DNA of 63,861 nucleotides from Deltaproteobacteria bacterium (GTDB taxonomy: Bacteria; Desulfobacterota; GWC2-55-46): NCBI GenBank assembly GCA_020846435.1, contig JADLDY010000066.1, positions 1 through 63,861 on the forward strand. Reading direction: 5' to 3'. The position numbers were made by a program, and so were the translations under genes. Below the pieces are notes generated by a model, which saw nothing but the letters and a program-made list of their open reading frames with translations, did not search any database and had not been told where the DNA came from. Below, piece after piece: positions 7,501 to 15,841 of this stretch (its first letter is position 1; each line of letters begins with the position of its first letter).

Positions 7501-8670
7501 TTACTCGGCCGGCACTGCCTGAGGAGCCGCCGGGATCTCAGGCATGTTGATAGCCGGGGGCTGCTGAGGAGCAGGCGCGGCCAGAGGCAGGGCTGGCAAG
7601 GCAGTCACAGGAGCCTGCTGCTTTTTTATCTTGTAGCTCCCGCCGGTTGGCAGGTTCAACCCTACGACCTCTCCGGCCGAGCCGAGGGGAGCCATCTCCC
7701 TGCCGTTATAATTGACCGAAACTCCCCCGGCGTTCCCGATAATGACGGAGATGCTCTCGGCCGCCTTCCATGTGAAGCGTTCACCCTTTTTAAGAAGAAC
7801 TTCGACAGGCGATTGCCTGTCGACCCCGACCTTCAGCCAGACAGACTCCCGCGCGCTGACGACGAGAGTATGGGCCGCCTTAGCCTGCTCTTCGGGTGCC
7901 GCCGCCTTTACGGGAGGAGGCACCTCTTTCTTGACCGGCTCGGCAATGGGCGATTTCTGGATAGGCTGCTCAAGAGGCTGCGTCACAGGCGCGGCCGGCT
8001 TTGAAACAGGCTCAGGCACTGACTTGTGCGCAGGAAGGGTCATGGCCGGGACCGCGGGAGGCGCCAGCGGCGCCGCAGGCTGAACACTCTGGCTCGCCCT
8101 GTCAGGAAATACAGTCGACAGGGGGACCGAGGGCTCTGCTGGAGAGGGCATCTGCATGGGCACGCTGGCAGCAGGGCTGACTGTCGACGGCTCGACAGCA
8201 GGCTGCGAAAGAGGCTCTGTTGCAGGCGCGGGAGCGAGCGTCTGCGGCTCAGGGGCTGAAAGGTCTCTCCTCGTGAGCGAATAGGCGAGGACGACTATGA
8301 TGATGCCGACAACTGCGACTATGAGCTTCCCCATGTAGGGGTGCAGCCTGACAATCGGCCTTTCCGGCGCGGCGGCCTTGTGCCTGGCTTCCTGCGCCTG
8401 AGCGGCCTTGCCGGCGCCTTCGGCCTCGGCGTTCATGTCGGCGAGCCAGACCTCATAACGGAGGACCGCGTCGTTGTCATCGAGGCCGAGGACCTTGCAG
8501 TACGACCTTATGAAGCCCTTTACAAAAGCCGGGTGGGGCAGACCTTCGATGCGGTCAGCCTCAATGGCCTCAAGGTACTTCATGGGGACTCTCGTGCTCT
8601 CGAATATCCTGGCGAGAGAGACGCCCCTTTGCTCCCTTTCCCGTTTAAGGTGTTCTCCGGGACTCTCCAT
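7501..8670 (-). CDS. rodZ: RodZ-like protein: HTH, one membrane helix, DUF4115
   Basis: 389 residues. The N-terminal Xre-type HTH_25 domain (4-65: GEHLKREREQRGVSLARI, FVKGFIRSYCKVLGL) is followed by a basic stretch, one transmembrane helix (about 113-132), a long Pro/Ala linker (about 137-270) and a C-terminal DUF4115 beta domain (about 273-350) outside the membrane. This architecture is that of RodZ, which links MreB to the envelope; RodZ-like proteins next to a TPR lipoprotein also occur in pilus-type gene neighbourhoods. ATG at 8670 is preferred (GGGGG 8 nt upstream; domain begins at once); ATG at 8688 is also possible. The extra Pro/Ala-rich C-terminal tail (about 350-389) is unusual. Confidence 0.82.
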   Translation of the reverse strand: MESPGEHLKREREQRGVSLARIFESTRVPMKYLEAIEADRIEGLPHPAFVKGFIRSYCKVLGLDDNDAVLRYEVWLADMNAEAEGAGKAAQAQEARHKAAAPERPIVRLHPYMGKLIVAVVGIIIVVLAYSLTRRDLSAPEPQTLAPAPATEPLSQPAVEPSTVSPAASVPMQMPSPAEPSVPLSTVFPDRASQSVQPAAPLAPPAVPAMTLPAHKSVPEPVSKPAAPVTQPLEQPIQKSPIAEPVKKEVPPPVKAAAPEEQAKAAHTLVVSARESVWLKVGVDRQSPVEVLLKKGERFTWKAAESISVIIGNAGGVSVNYNGREMAPLGSAGEVVGLNLPTGGSYKIKKQQAPVTALPALPLAAPAPQQPPAINMPEIPAAPQAVPAE

Positions 8671-8744
8671 CTTCACAACCCCCGCCATTGAGCCGCCGGG
8701 ACCTGAATTTTATTCCGGCGGCTGTTAAAAGCGACTTCCCTGTC

Positions 8745-9500
8745 CTATTTAATAAGCCCTATGTACTCCCTGGCAGACTGCGCCTTTTCACTGGCAGGAG
8801 CTATCTCAATGACTTTTTCAAAGGCCTTGACAGCGGCGCTCTTGTCCCTGGCCTTCACGAGGGCCATGCCCATGTTGAAGTACGCGTCAACATAGCCGGG
8901 ATAGACCGCAACCGCCCTTTCATAGGCCTGTATCGCGTCCTTTGTCCTGCTCATCTTCTCATACGCCATGCCCATGCTGTACAAGGCCTGGGCGTAGGAC
9001 GGATTAGCGCCAACCGCCTTGCTGTAGCTCTCGATGGCCTTTTCCAGCTCTCCGGAGTTGTAGTAGGACAGGCCCATATTGTACCAGGCGTACTCCGGGG
9101 TCCTGTAAAAGATGTTCCTCACGGCAAGGTTTGACTCGGCTATGGCGTCAGCCCACTTCTGCTGGTCCATGTAGACGGCCGCCTTGTTGACATGCGCCTC
9201 GGAATAGGCGCTGTCAATGGAAAGGGCCCTGTCCATCGAGGCCAGAGCCTCCTTGTGCATGCCCTTGGCCAGATAGGCGAGGCCGAGAGCGTCATGATAG
9301 GTCGGGTCATCCGGGTATATCTCGATGGCCTTTGTGAGCTCGTTCAGCGCGTCGGCGAGGTTCCTCTCGTTCAAGTGGACGGCCCCGAGCCTGTAATGTA
9401 TGGCTGAATCTTCCTTTTTCTGGGCAAGAGTCGGCCCGCACGCTGAGAGACACGCGACGAGTGAGACGAGCGCAAGGGTCCTTGAAAGTTTTCCCGCCAT
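8745..9500 (-). CDS. TPR-repeat lipoprotein (PilF/PilW-like)
   Basis: 251 residues with a lipoprotein signal (LSAC, C21) followed by about six tandem TPRs from residue 35 to 245 (for example AIHYRLGAVHLNERNLADAL, AWYNMGLSYYNSGELEKAI, AYFNMGMALVKARDKSAAV). The length and all-TPR layout fit PilF/PilW-type outer-membrane lipoproteins that assist secretin assembly, and the RodZ-like gene downstream is a frequent neighbour, but no pilus gene is in the window. A general scaffold lipoprotein is equally possible. Confidence 0.8.
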   Translation of the reverse strand: MAGKLSRTLALVSLVACLSACGPTLAQKKEDSAIHYRLGAVHLNERNLADALNELTKAIEIYPDDPTYHDALGLAYLAKGMHKEALASMDRALSIDSAYSEAHVNKAAVYMDQQKWADAIAESNLAVRNIFYRTPEYAWYNMGLSYYNSGELEKAIESYSKAVGANPSYAQALYSMGMAYEKMSRTKDAIQAYERAVAVYPGYVDAYFNMGMALVKARDKSAAVKAFEKVIEIAPASEKAQSAREYIGLIK

Positions 9501-9530
9501 GTCAATTAGCCCGCAACTGCTTGAATTTTA

Positions 9531-10439
9531 TCATATATCCTCAAAGAAGGTCAAACGCTTGAACGCGTAGTAACGCTCCTTTATCTCCGCGGGCTTGAGA
9601 GTTTCAAGCCTCTCGAGGCTGAACGCCTCGACATTGAAGCTCGCCATGACAGACCCGTAGATTATAGCCCTTCTGATGTTCCCTTCAGAGATGTCCTCGG
9701 TATTCGCAATATAGCCCATTAGGCCTCCAGCGAAGGTGTCTCCCGCGCCTGTAGGGTCGAAAATCTCCTCGAGCGGATAGGCGGGGGCCGCGAACATGGA
9801 CGAGGCCGTGAACATTAGCGCGCCGTACTCGCCCCTTTTTATAATGAGCACCCTCGGCCCGTAGCCCATGATGGTCTTGGCGGCCTTCACGAGGCTCGCT
9901 TCCTTTGAGAGCTCCCTTGCCTCCCCCTCGTTTATGACGAAGAGGTCTACCCTGCGAAGGAGCTCTTTCAAAGCGTCGGGCTTGCCCTCTATCCAGAAGT
10001 TCATGGTGTCGCAGGCAACGAGCCTGGGCTTTTTCACCTGGTCTAAAACCTTCATCTGGAGCTCGGGGTCGATGTTGGCGAGGAATACGAAAGGAGCCTC
10101 CCTGTAAGCGGCGGGCACCTCAGGGTTAAACGAGCTGAATACGTTGAGGTGCGTCTCAAGCGTGTGCGCCTGGTTGAGGTCGTAGCCGTAATAGCCCTTC
10201 CACCTGAAGGTCTTGCCCGGGACCTTCCTGAGGCCCGCGACGTCTATGCCCTTGGCCTTGAGCGTCTCTATGTGCTTGTCCGGGAAGTCCTCTCCCACGA
10301 CCGCGACAAGGCTTACGCCGGTGAAGAAGCTGGCTGAAGTCGAAAAATAGGTCGCCGAGCCGCCAAGGACCTCTTCGGCCTTGCCGAAAGGGGTCTCGAC
10401 CGAGTCAAAAGCGACAGAACCTACTACGAGAATGGACAT
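9531..10439 (-). CDS. PfkB-family sugar/nucleoside kinase
   Basis: 302 residues of the ribokinase fold. The N-terminal VVGSVAFDSVETPFG and GGSATYFSTSASFF form the substrate lid region; DPTGAGDTFAGG is the PfkB signature 2, with the catalytic Asp in GAGD and the anion hole. It lies 45 nt downstream of the MTA phosphorylase gene on the same strand, so adenosine (from nucleoside turnover), ribose or a methionine-salvage sugar are the plausible substrates. The substrate cannot be fixed from sequence alone. Cytoplasmic. Confidence 0.85.
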   Translation of the reverse strand: MSILVVGSVAFDSVETPFGKAEEVLGGSATYFSTSASFFTGVSLVAVVGEDFPDKHIETLKAKGIDVAGLRKVPGKTFRWKGYYGYDLNQAHTLETHLNVFSSFNPEVPAAYREAPFVFLANIDPELQMKVLDQVKKPRLVACDTMNFWIEGKPDALKELLRRVDLFVINEGEARELSKEASLVKAAKTIMGYGPRVLIIKRGEYGALMFTASSMFAAPAYPLEEIFDPTGAGDTFAGGLMGYIANTEDISEGNIRRAIIYGSVMASFNVEAFSLERLETLKPAEIKERYYAFKRLTFFEDI

Positions 10440-10484
10440 GGGAACTGCTCCTTGAAATATTTTTTAAGCTGAGGCCTTTTGGCC

Positions 10485-11339
10485 TTAAAGATATTTTCCC
10501 AAAAGGAGATCAAGATCTTCCCTGGTCTTCGCCGGTATCGTCTTCGGGTCTGTCATGGTCGCGTACTTCAGTGCGGTCGCGCATTTACAGCCCCTCGCCC
10601 CTGTTATCGCTGGCACAGCCTTCCTTATTATGTCCTTGGCTGTCGCGACGTTGGCCTTGATGATGGCCACTATCGCCTCTATCGTGACAGACTCTTCAGT
10701 CTCGTGCCAGCAGTCGTAGTCAGTCGAAAGGGCGACCGTAGCGTAGCAGATCTCGGCCTCCCTCGCGAGCTTGGCTTCCGGTATGTTTGTCATGCCGATG
10801 ACGTCGACGCCCCAGGACCTGTATATCTTCGACTCTGCCCTTGTCGAGAACTGCGGCCCCTCGATGCAGATGTAAGTGCCGCCCTTGTGCACGATCGCGC
10901 CGGCCTCTTTCGCCGCCCCGTAAAGGACATTGGCAAGGTCCGGGCATACCGGGTCAGCGAACTCGACATGGCCGACGACCCCGTTGCCATAGAAGCTCGA
11001 GGGCCTGCCCTTTGTCCTGTCGAAGAACTGATCGACTATGACTATGTGGCCGGGCTTTATCTCCTCTTTCATGGAGCCCACGGCAGAGACGGATATTATC
11101 CACTCGGCGCCAAGCTTTTTCATGCCGTAGATATTGGCGCGGTAGTTGACTTCGGAAGGCGTGAACCTGTGCCCCCTGCCGTGCCTCGGCAGAAAGAGCA
11201 TCTTGACGTCGCCCAGCATGCCTGTCACGTATTCGTCCGAGGGAGCGCCGAAAGGCGTCTCCACCTTGATTGACTTCACATCGGTCAAACCTTCCATCTC
11301 ATAGAGGCCGCTGCCGCCTATGACTCCTACAACCTTCAT
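10485..11339 (-). CDS. mtnP: S-methyl-5'-thioadenosine phosphorylase
   Basis: 284 residues, the usual MTAP length. It splits methylthioadenosine with phosphate into adenine and 5-methylthioribose-1-phosphate. Family features are VVGVIGGSGLYEMEG (phosphate loop), LPRHGRGHRFTPSEVNYRAN, YICIEGPQFSTRAESK and VIGMTNIPEAKLARE, with DYDCWHE near the active site. The product is the substrate of MtnA, encoded at 30661-31695. Adjacent to the PfkB kinase, probably one operon. Confidence 0.94.
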   Translation of the reverse strand: MKVVGVIGGSGLYEMEGLTDVKSIKVETPFGAPSDEYVTGMLGDVKMLFLPRHGRGHRFTPSEVNYRANIYGMKKLGAEWIISVSAVGSMKEEIKPGHIVIVDQFFDRTKGRPSSFYGNGVVGHVEFADPVCPDLANVLYGAAKEAGAIVHKGGTYICIEGPQFSTRAESKIYRSWGVDVIGMTNIPEAKLAREAEICYATVALSTDYDCWHETEESVTIEAIVAIIKANVATAKDIIRKAVPAITGARGCKCATALKYATMTDPKTIPAKTREDLDLLLGKYL

Positions 11340-11481
11340 CAGCTCAAATCTCCTTCAACGTATTAAAGCCCTGATATGCTTATACAAGTCTATCTTTTTA
11401 ACATCAGGCAGTGAACCGGTCAACACTTTTCATAGCCTGTTTAATTTAAAAATGCGGTAATCAGGGTTACCCGCGGCCTTC

Positions 11482-12507
11482 TCATGCCTCGCACGCGCCG
11501 CGGAGCTGGCCGCAGGCGGCCTGTATCTCTGCGCCCTTGCTGAGGCGCACGATGACGGTGTAGCCTGACTGTTTTATGATGTAATGGAACCTCTCGACCC
11601 GCTCAGGCGCCGGGCTCTTGAAGGCCGAGCCAGGGAAGGCGTTGAACGGGATGAGGTTGACCTTGCAGGGCACGGAGCGAAGGAGGCTGGCAAGTCTTCT
11701 CGCGTCGTCGTCGGTGTCGTTGACCCCTGAGATGAGGACATACTCGATAGTTATGTACTTCCTCGATTTCAGAGGGTAGCGCCTGAGAGCGGCCATGAGC
11801 TCGTCAAGGGGGTACTTCCTGTTGATCGGCATAAGCTTATCGCGCACCTCGTCGGTCGTCGCGTTGAGCGAGACGGCGAGGTTCACGTTCCCCTCAAGTC
11901 CGAACCTCTTAATCGCGGGCACGAGCCCGGCTGTCGAAAGGGTGACCTTGTTGTGCGAGAAGTTGAAACCCATGTTGCTCGTGAGGACGCCGATGAACTT
12001 GAGGACATTGTCGTAGTTGGCAAGCGGCTCACCCATGCCCATGAGGACTATGTTGGTGATGCGCTCTTCCCCTTCGAGCAGCTCGAACGCTGAAAAGACC
12101 TGGCCTGTGAGCTCGGAGAGTGTAAGGTTTCGCGTAAACCCGGTCACACCCGTCATGCAGAACTTACAGCCCATGGCGCAGCCCGCCTGCGAAGAGACGC
12201 AGAGGGTGAGCCTGTCGCCCTCGGCTATGAGCACCGACTCTATCCGGGAAGAATCCTCAAGCTCGGAGAGAAACTTCCTCGTGCCGTCGACCGAGCGCTT
12301 TACCTCGAGCACCTTATTGGCGCCTATCTCGTACTCCTCCTTGAGCCTTTCCCTGAAGGCCTTGGAGATGTCGGTCATCTGGTCGATGGATGCGGCGCGC
12401 CTGAAAAACACCCATTTGAATATCTGCTCTGCCCTGTACGGCCTCTCTCCCAGCCCGGCTATCACGGCAAGGAGCTCTTCGTGCGTAAAATCCCTCAAGT
12501 TCTTCAT
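11482..12507 (-). CDS. rlmN: 23S rRNA/tRNA (adenine-C2)-methyltransferase RlmN
   Basis: 341 residues. Radical SAM enzyme that methylates A2503 of 23S rRNA and A37 of some tRNAs. The cluster motif CAMGCKFC gives C110, C114 and C117; the methyl-accepting cysteine is C332 in AACGQL near the C-terminus. The N-terminal accessory domain (YRAEQIFKWVFFRRAAS) and VLMGMGEPLANYDNV are RlmN-specific and separate it from Cfr. Single gene, with no close neighbour on the same strand. Confidence 0.96.
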   Translation of the reverse strand: MKNLRDFTHEELLAVIAGLGERPYRAEQIFKWVFFRRAASIDQMTDISKAFRERLKEEYEIGANKVLEVKRSVDGTRKFLSELEDSSRIESVLIAEGDRLTLCVSSQAGCAMGCKFCMTGVTGFTRNLTLSELTGQVFSAFELLEGEERITNIVLMGMGEPLANYDNVLKFIGVLTSNMGFNFSHNKVTLSTAGLVPAIKRFGLEGNVNLAVSLNATTDEVRDKLMPINRKYPLDELMAALRRYPLKSRKYITIEYVLISGVNDTDDDARRLASLLRSVPCKVNLIPFNAFPGSAFKSPAPERVERFHYIIKQSGYTVIVRLSKGAEIQAACGQLRGACEA

Positions 12508-12644
12508 AGGCGCATATTAAATCAGATGGAGGGCATGGAAAGGAAGAGGAAACTTGAAAGAAGACGGAGAAAAGGGGCAATTGACCCGAAAACCGTCAAT
12601 CCCCCTCACTCCCGCCTGGAAAAGGGGAAGTTAAGACCTGATAT

Positions 12645-12674
12645 AAAAAAAGGCCCGGACTTTTCGTCCGGGCC
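12645..12674 (-). terminator. Intrinsic terminator after the globin-PsiE gene
   Basis: Minus-strand hairpin GGCCCGGAC-GAAAA-GTCCGGGCC followed by TTTTTTTA, 85 nt after the stop at 12759. Confidence 0.85.
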
Positions 12675-12758
12675 TCATCTTGTCAAACTATCAGAAACCG
12701 CCTCTGAAAATCAGCCATTTTTTCTGAAGTCAAGGTAAGGAGAAAGTGCGATTTTCAA

Positions 12759-13646
12759 CTACTCCTTATCGACTTTCGAGACCAGCCAATACACCGCCCC
12801 TAAAACCGCCACAGCGCCGACGAGCGAAAGCTGCGCCTCGACGGCCTCAGACTTCAAACTGGTGACGAGTATCTTCCTTATGACGGCAACGAGCGCAACG
12901 CTGATGAAGACCTTTATCGCGAACTTGCCGCCGCGAAGGTGTTTTATCTCCGTGCCCATGAGCTCGATGACGACCCAGAGCATGAGAAGGCTGCCGAGCG
13001 TCGACAAGAGGCCTTTTTCAAGGTCGCCGTCAAGGACATGCAGCAGGTCGTAGGCAAAGAGCCCGATGACCATGAAGCCGAGTATCACCAGCCCGAGGAC
13101 AAGCACGAGGTTCAACCCGTGAGTGAAGCGGTTGGCCAGCTGTATGAGCTGGCTTTCGACCTTCTGCGACAGGAAGAACTTCTTTTCCTCTTCTATATAG
13201 GAGCTCGTGAAGATGTCGAGGTTTATGTCGAGTATCTTGTCGGCCGACCTCATGAAGCTCGCGCGCTCCACCTGGTCGGCGTACTCCTTCCTCAGCACAT
13301 CGTGCACGTAGCGCTTCACGAAATGGAAGGCCGCGTTCACGTAATGGGCGTGGAGGCTTATCTTTACATGGACCTCGCCGACCTTGCCGAGCTCGGCAAG
13401 GTAAAGGCTGTCATAGCTGCCGGAGAAGAGCTTCATGAACCAGACCTTGAGCGCCTCCTGATGGCGCTTGACCGTGGCCTCGTCCTTGAGGAATTTGTGG
13501 GCCTCCTCGAAGTGCTTGACGTAGTTGTAGAACTCCACTACGAACTCGTCGCGCCGCTTCTCCATTACGGGCCTCAGGCCGGTGAGGTTGTCAACGTCCT
13601 CGTCGGTGAACCTGTAATGCGCCTTTATCCTCTCAATGGTCTCCAT
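12759..13646 (-). CDS. Protoglobin sensor domain fused to a PsiE-type membrane domain
   Basis: 295 residues. Residues about 5-155 match globin-coupled-sensor/protoglobin domains: LTGLRPVMEKRRDEFVVEFY, then VGEVHVKISLHAHYVNAAF, where H93 is the likely proximal haem ligand. Residues about 177-290 form four predicted membrane helices (177-200, 213-231, 245-263, 271-290) with the PsiE-like pattern LLMLWVVIELMGTEIKHLRGG. PsiE (phosphate-starvation-inducible E) has no known biochemical activity. The fusion suggests an oxygen, NO or redox sensor acting through a membrane module. It lies 11 nt after ndk, so ndk and the upstream lipoprotein gene are probably co-transcribed with it. Confidence 0.8.
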   Translation of the reverse strand: METIERIKAHYRFTDEDVDNLTGLRPVMEKRRDEFVVEFYNYVKHFEEAHKFLKDEATVKRHQEALKVWFMKLFSGSYDSLYLAELGKVGEVHVKISLHAHYVNAAFHFVKRYVHDVLRKEYADQVERASFMRSADKILDINLDIFTSSYIEEEKKFFLSQKVESQLIQLANRFTHGLNLVLVLGLVILGFMVIGLFAYDLLHVLDGDLEKGLLSTLGSLLMLWVVIELMGTEIKHLRGGKFAIKVFISVALVAVIRKILVTSLKSEAVEAQLSLVGAVAVLGAVYWLVSKVDKE

Positions 13647-13657
13647 GCGCCCTGCCC

Positions 13658-14077
13658 TTACTCGAATATCTCCAGGCCGCTGAAGAAGTAGCCTATCTCA
13701 AAGGCCGCGGTCTCGGGCGCGTCAGAGCCGTGGGCTATGTTCGACTCGATGGAGTCGGCAAAGTCCTTCCTTATGGTGCCGGGCGCGGCCTTGGCCGGGT
13801 CGGTGGCTCCCATGAGCTCCCTGTTCTTCGCTATTGCCCCTTCGCCCTTCAATACCATCAGCAGGACCGGGCCGGAGGTCATGAACTCGCAGAGGCTCGA
13901 GAAAAACGGCCTCGCGCTGTGCACAGCATAAAAGCCCTGGGCCTCTTTGAGTGACAGGTGCTTCATCTTGGCTGCGGCGACCTTGAGCCCGTTGGCCTCA
14001 AACCTCTTTATGACCTCTCCAATAATGTTCTTCCTTACTCCATCCGGCTTGATAATCGACAGCGTTTTCTCAATCAT
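13658..14077 (-). CDS. ndk: Nucleoside-diphosphate kinase
   Basis: 139 residues, normal for bacterial Ndk, which equalises NTP pools by phosphate transfer through a phospho-histidine. The catalytic signature NIAHGSD puts the active His at 116; [12 protein letters not shown] opens the protein as in all Ndk. Overlaps the end of the upstream lipoprotein gene by 8 bp, so translation is coupled. Confidence 0.97.
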   Translation of the reverse strand: MIEKTLSIIKPDGVRKNIIGEVIKRFEANGLKVAAAKMKHLSLKEAQGFYAVHSARPFFSSLCEFMTSGPVLLMVLKGEGAIAKNRELMGATDPAKAAPGTIRKDFADSIESNIAHGSDAPETAAFEIGYFFSGLEIFE

Positions 14078-14768
14078 TCTTCGCTTCCTCTCCTTGTATT
14101 GGCATCTTTAACACGAGATTATCTACTGCGTACCTTGCAATCTCTTCAAAGGATATCGGCTTTGACTTGTAGTTCTCGGCGGCCATGTTGGCCTCGGTAG
14201 AGCCCACCCATACTACCTTGCCGGTAGAGGCCTCCCAGACCTCGAAGTACAGCTTTATGTGAGACTCGTGCGTTTTGAAGATCGTGAGCCCCAGCAGGCT
14301 GAACCTCGTGGACTGGCCTTGCGAAAAGTCAGTGAGCTTGGGCTGGATAAAGTAGTTGACGCCGAGTATCTCGCCGAACTTGCTGAGGATGCGCCTGTCG
14401 AGTATCCCGGCCACCGAGTACTCCTGCATCATATGCGCGTAATCGTTGGTGAACCCTTCGCTGTTTATTATATTGAGCCCTTCCCAGTACGGTACAACCC
14501 TGGTCGCCGGGCTGCGCTTCTTTATCGCTTCGCTGACAATATCAACGAGCATGGCCTTTTGCTCCACACCCCTGTCCTGTACCATTACCGTAAGGATCGC
14601 GATGGAATCCCCGTTGCCCAGCACGACCTTGTCAGGGTTCTTGAAGGGCTCCAGGGCGGAGAAGTTGGACTGGACCAGAGGAGCGCCTGAGCACGAAACA
14701 AGGAAAAAAAGACAGAACAATGCGGCCGCTGTTTTCAACATTCCCCCCCTTGAGGCCTGTCTTGTCAT
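14070..14768 (-). CDS. Unrecognised lipoprotein
   Basis: About 232 residues with a basic N-region, a hydrophobic core and lipobox LVSC (C26), so a lipid-anchored envelope protein. The mature part contains alternating beta and helical segments ([54 protein letters not shown]); the last stretch resembles domains found in CsgG/GNA1162-type outer-membrane lipoproteins, but I do not assign it firmly. ATG at 14768 is preferred (GAGGGAG just upstream); ATGs at 14780 and 14741 are alternatives. First gene of the ndk operon. Confidence 0.65.
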   Translation of the reverse strand: MTRQASRGGMLKTAAALFCLFFLVSCSGAPLVQSNFSALEPFKNPDKVVLGNGDSIAILTVMVQDRGVEQKAMLVDIVSEAIKKRSPATRVVPYWEGLNIINSEGFTNDYAHMMQEYSVAGILDRRILSKFGEILGVNYFIQPKLTDFSQGQSTRFSLLGLTIFKTHESHIKLYFEVWEASTGKVVWVGSTEANMAAENYKSKPISFEEIARYAVDNLVLKMPIQGEEAKND

Positions 14769-14992
14769 GAGCTCCCTCATTCAGAACTGACGCCGCCCTT
14801 GTCAATACGGCCCGCGTCCCGCCATAAACAGAGTCATCACATGAGCCCCGTTCCTGAAGGGGCCCGTCCTTATTTCCTTATTATATCCAAAAACAGGAAA
14901 AAAGGCCGGCTGGGGAAAAATAGGTATATCACTACAAAGGCCCATCTTACAAGGGTAATCTGGCAAGAGTATTCTGGCAAAAGCTCAGAGGC

Positions 14993-15652
14993 CTACCTGC
15001 TCTTTTTGACGCCATCTCTCGCGCACCACCCGGAGATCGCGCACGAGGAGCACAACGGGGATAAAGGGGCGCAGACATTCTGGCCGTAGGCTACAAGGAG
15101 GTCGTTTATAGGTATCCAGTACCTCCTGGGAAGCACCTCCCTCAGGGCGTACTCGGTTGCTGAAGGAGTCTTCGTTGAAACGAGCCCCCACCTGTTGGTT
15201 ATCCTGTGTACGTGCGTGTCCACGCAGATGCCCGGCTTGCCGAAGCCGAGCGTCAGGACGAGGTTGGCTGTCTTCCTTCCCACGCCCTTCAATTCAAGGA
15301 GCCCTTCCATCGTCTCAGGCACCTTTGACGAGTGGTTCTCGACAAGCTCCCTTGAGATGTCGATTATGGTCTTTGCCTTTGTCCGGTAAAAGCCCGCCGG
15401 GTAGATGGCGCCCTCGACCTCCTTTTGCTTCAAGCGGGCAGCGGTCTCAGGCGTGCCCGCAAGGGTGAAGAGCCTTTTTGAGGCCGCCCTTGTCACGTCG
15501 TCCTTTGTGCGAAGGCTTATTATGCAGCTTATGAGCACGCGGAAGGGGCTTGCGCGCAGCTCCTCGGCGACTTCGGTTACGGCAGGCGTCTGAAAACGGG
15601 CGTATTCCTTTTTAAGGATAGAGAAGACCTTCGGCAGGTCTGAGATGTGCAT
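14993..15652 (-). CDS. nth: Endonuclease III
   Basis: 219 residues. Base-excision-repair glycosylase/AP lyase for oxidised pyrimidines. The HhH motif LKGVGRKTAN contains catalytic K127; catalytic D145 lies in CVDTHVHR. The C-terminal [4Fe-4S] motif C194-x6-C201-x2-C204-x5-C210 is complete. Stands alone between a ~220-bp gene-poor gap (14769-14992, in which I see nothing) and the hrpB region. Confidence 0.96.
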   Translation of the reverse strand: MHISDLPKVFSILKKEYARFQTPAVTEVAEELRASPFRVLISCIISLRTKDDVTRAASKRLFTLAGTPETAARLKQKEVEGAIYPAGFYRTKAKTIIDISRELVENHSSKVPETMEGLLELKGVGRKTANLVLTLGFGKPGICVDTHVHRITNRWGLVSTKTPSATEYALREVLPRRYWIPINDLLVAYGQNVCAPLSPLCSSCAISGWCARDGVKKSR

Positions 15653-15675
15653 TAAAGAACTCCTTACACAATAAC

Positions 15676-15702
15676 TGTCATTCTGAGCGAAGCGAAGAAT
15701 CT
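15676..15702. repeat. TGTCATTCTGAG-type repeat, half copy
   Basis: TGTCATTCTGAGCGAAGC then GAAGAATCT; matches one half of the full palindromic copy at 4894-4967. Lies just upstream of nth and next to repeat copy B. Confidence 0.6.
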
Positions 15703-15717
15703 TGTTTTTAGTTTATT

Positions 15718-15840
15718 CAGTCTGCTCAAAAAACTCCAGATGCTTCTCGTCGAGGAGCGAGGAATGAGGCGTACTCTGTTTGTACGCCGCAATTACGAGA
15801 GACGATGACAACGACACAGATGGACTTTTTGTGCGGCCTG
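15718..15840 (+). repeat. ~123-bp palindromic intergenic repeat, copy B
   Basis: Left end CAGTCTGCTC, then AAAAACTCCAGATGC, central hairpin GGCGTAC...GTACGCC, right end CACAGATGGACTTTTTGTGCGGCCTG. One base separates it from the hrpB stop codon (TAG at 15842-15844). More diverged at its ends than copies A and E. Confidence 0.82.
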
Positions 15841-15841
15841 C

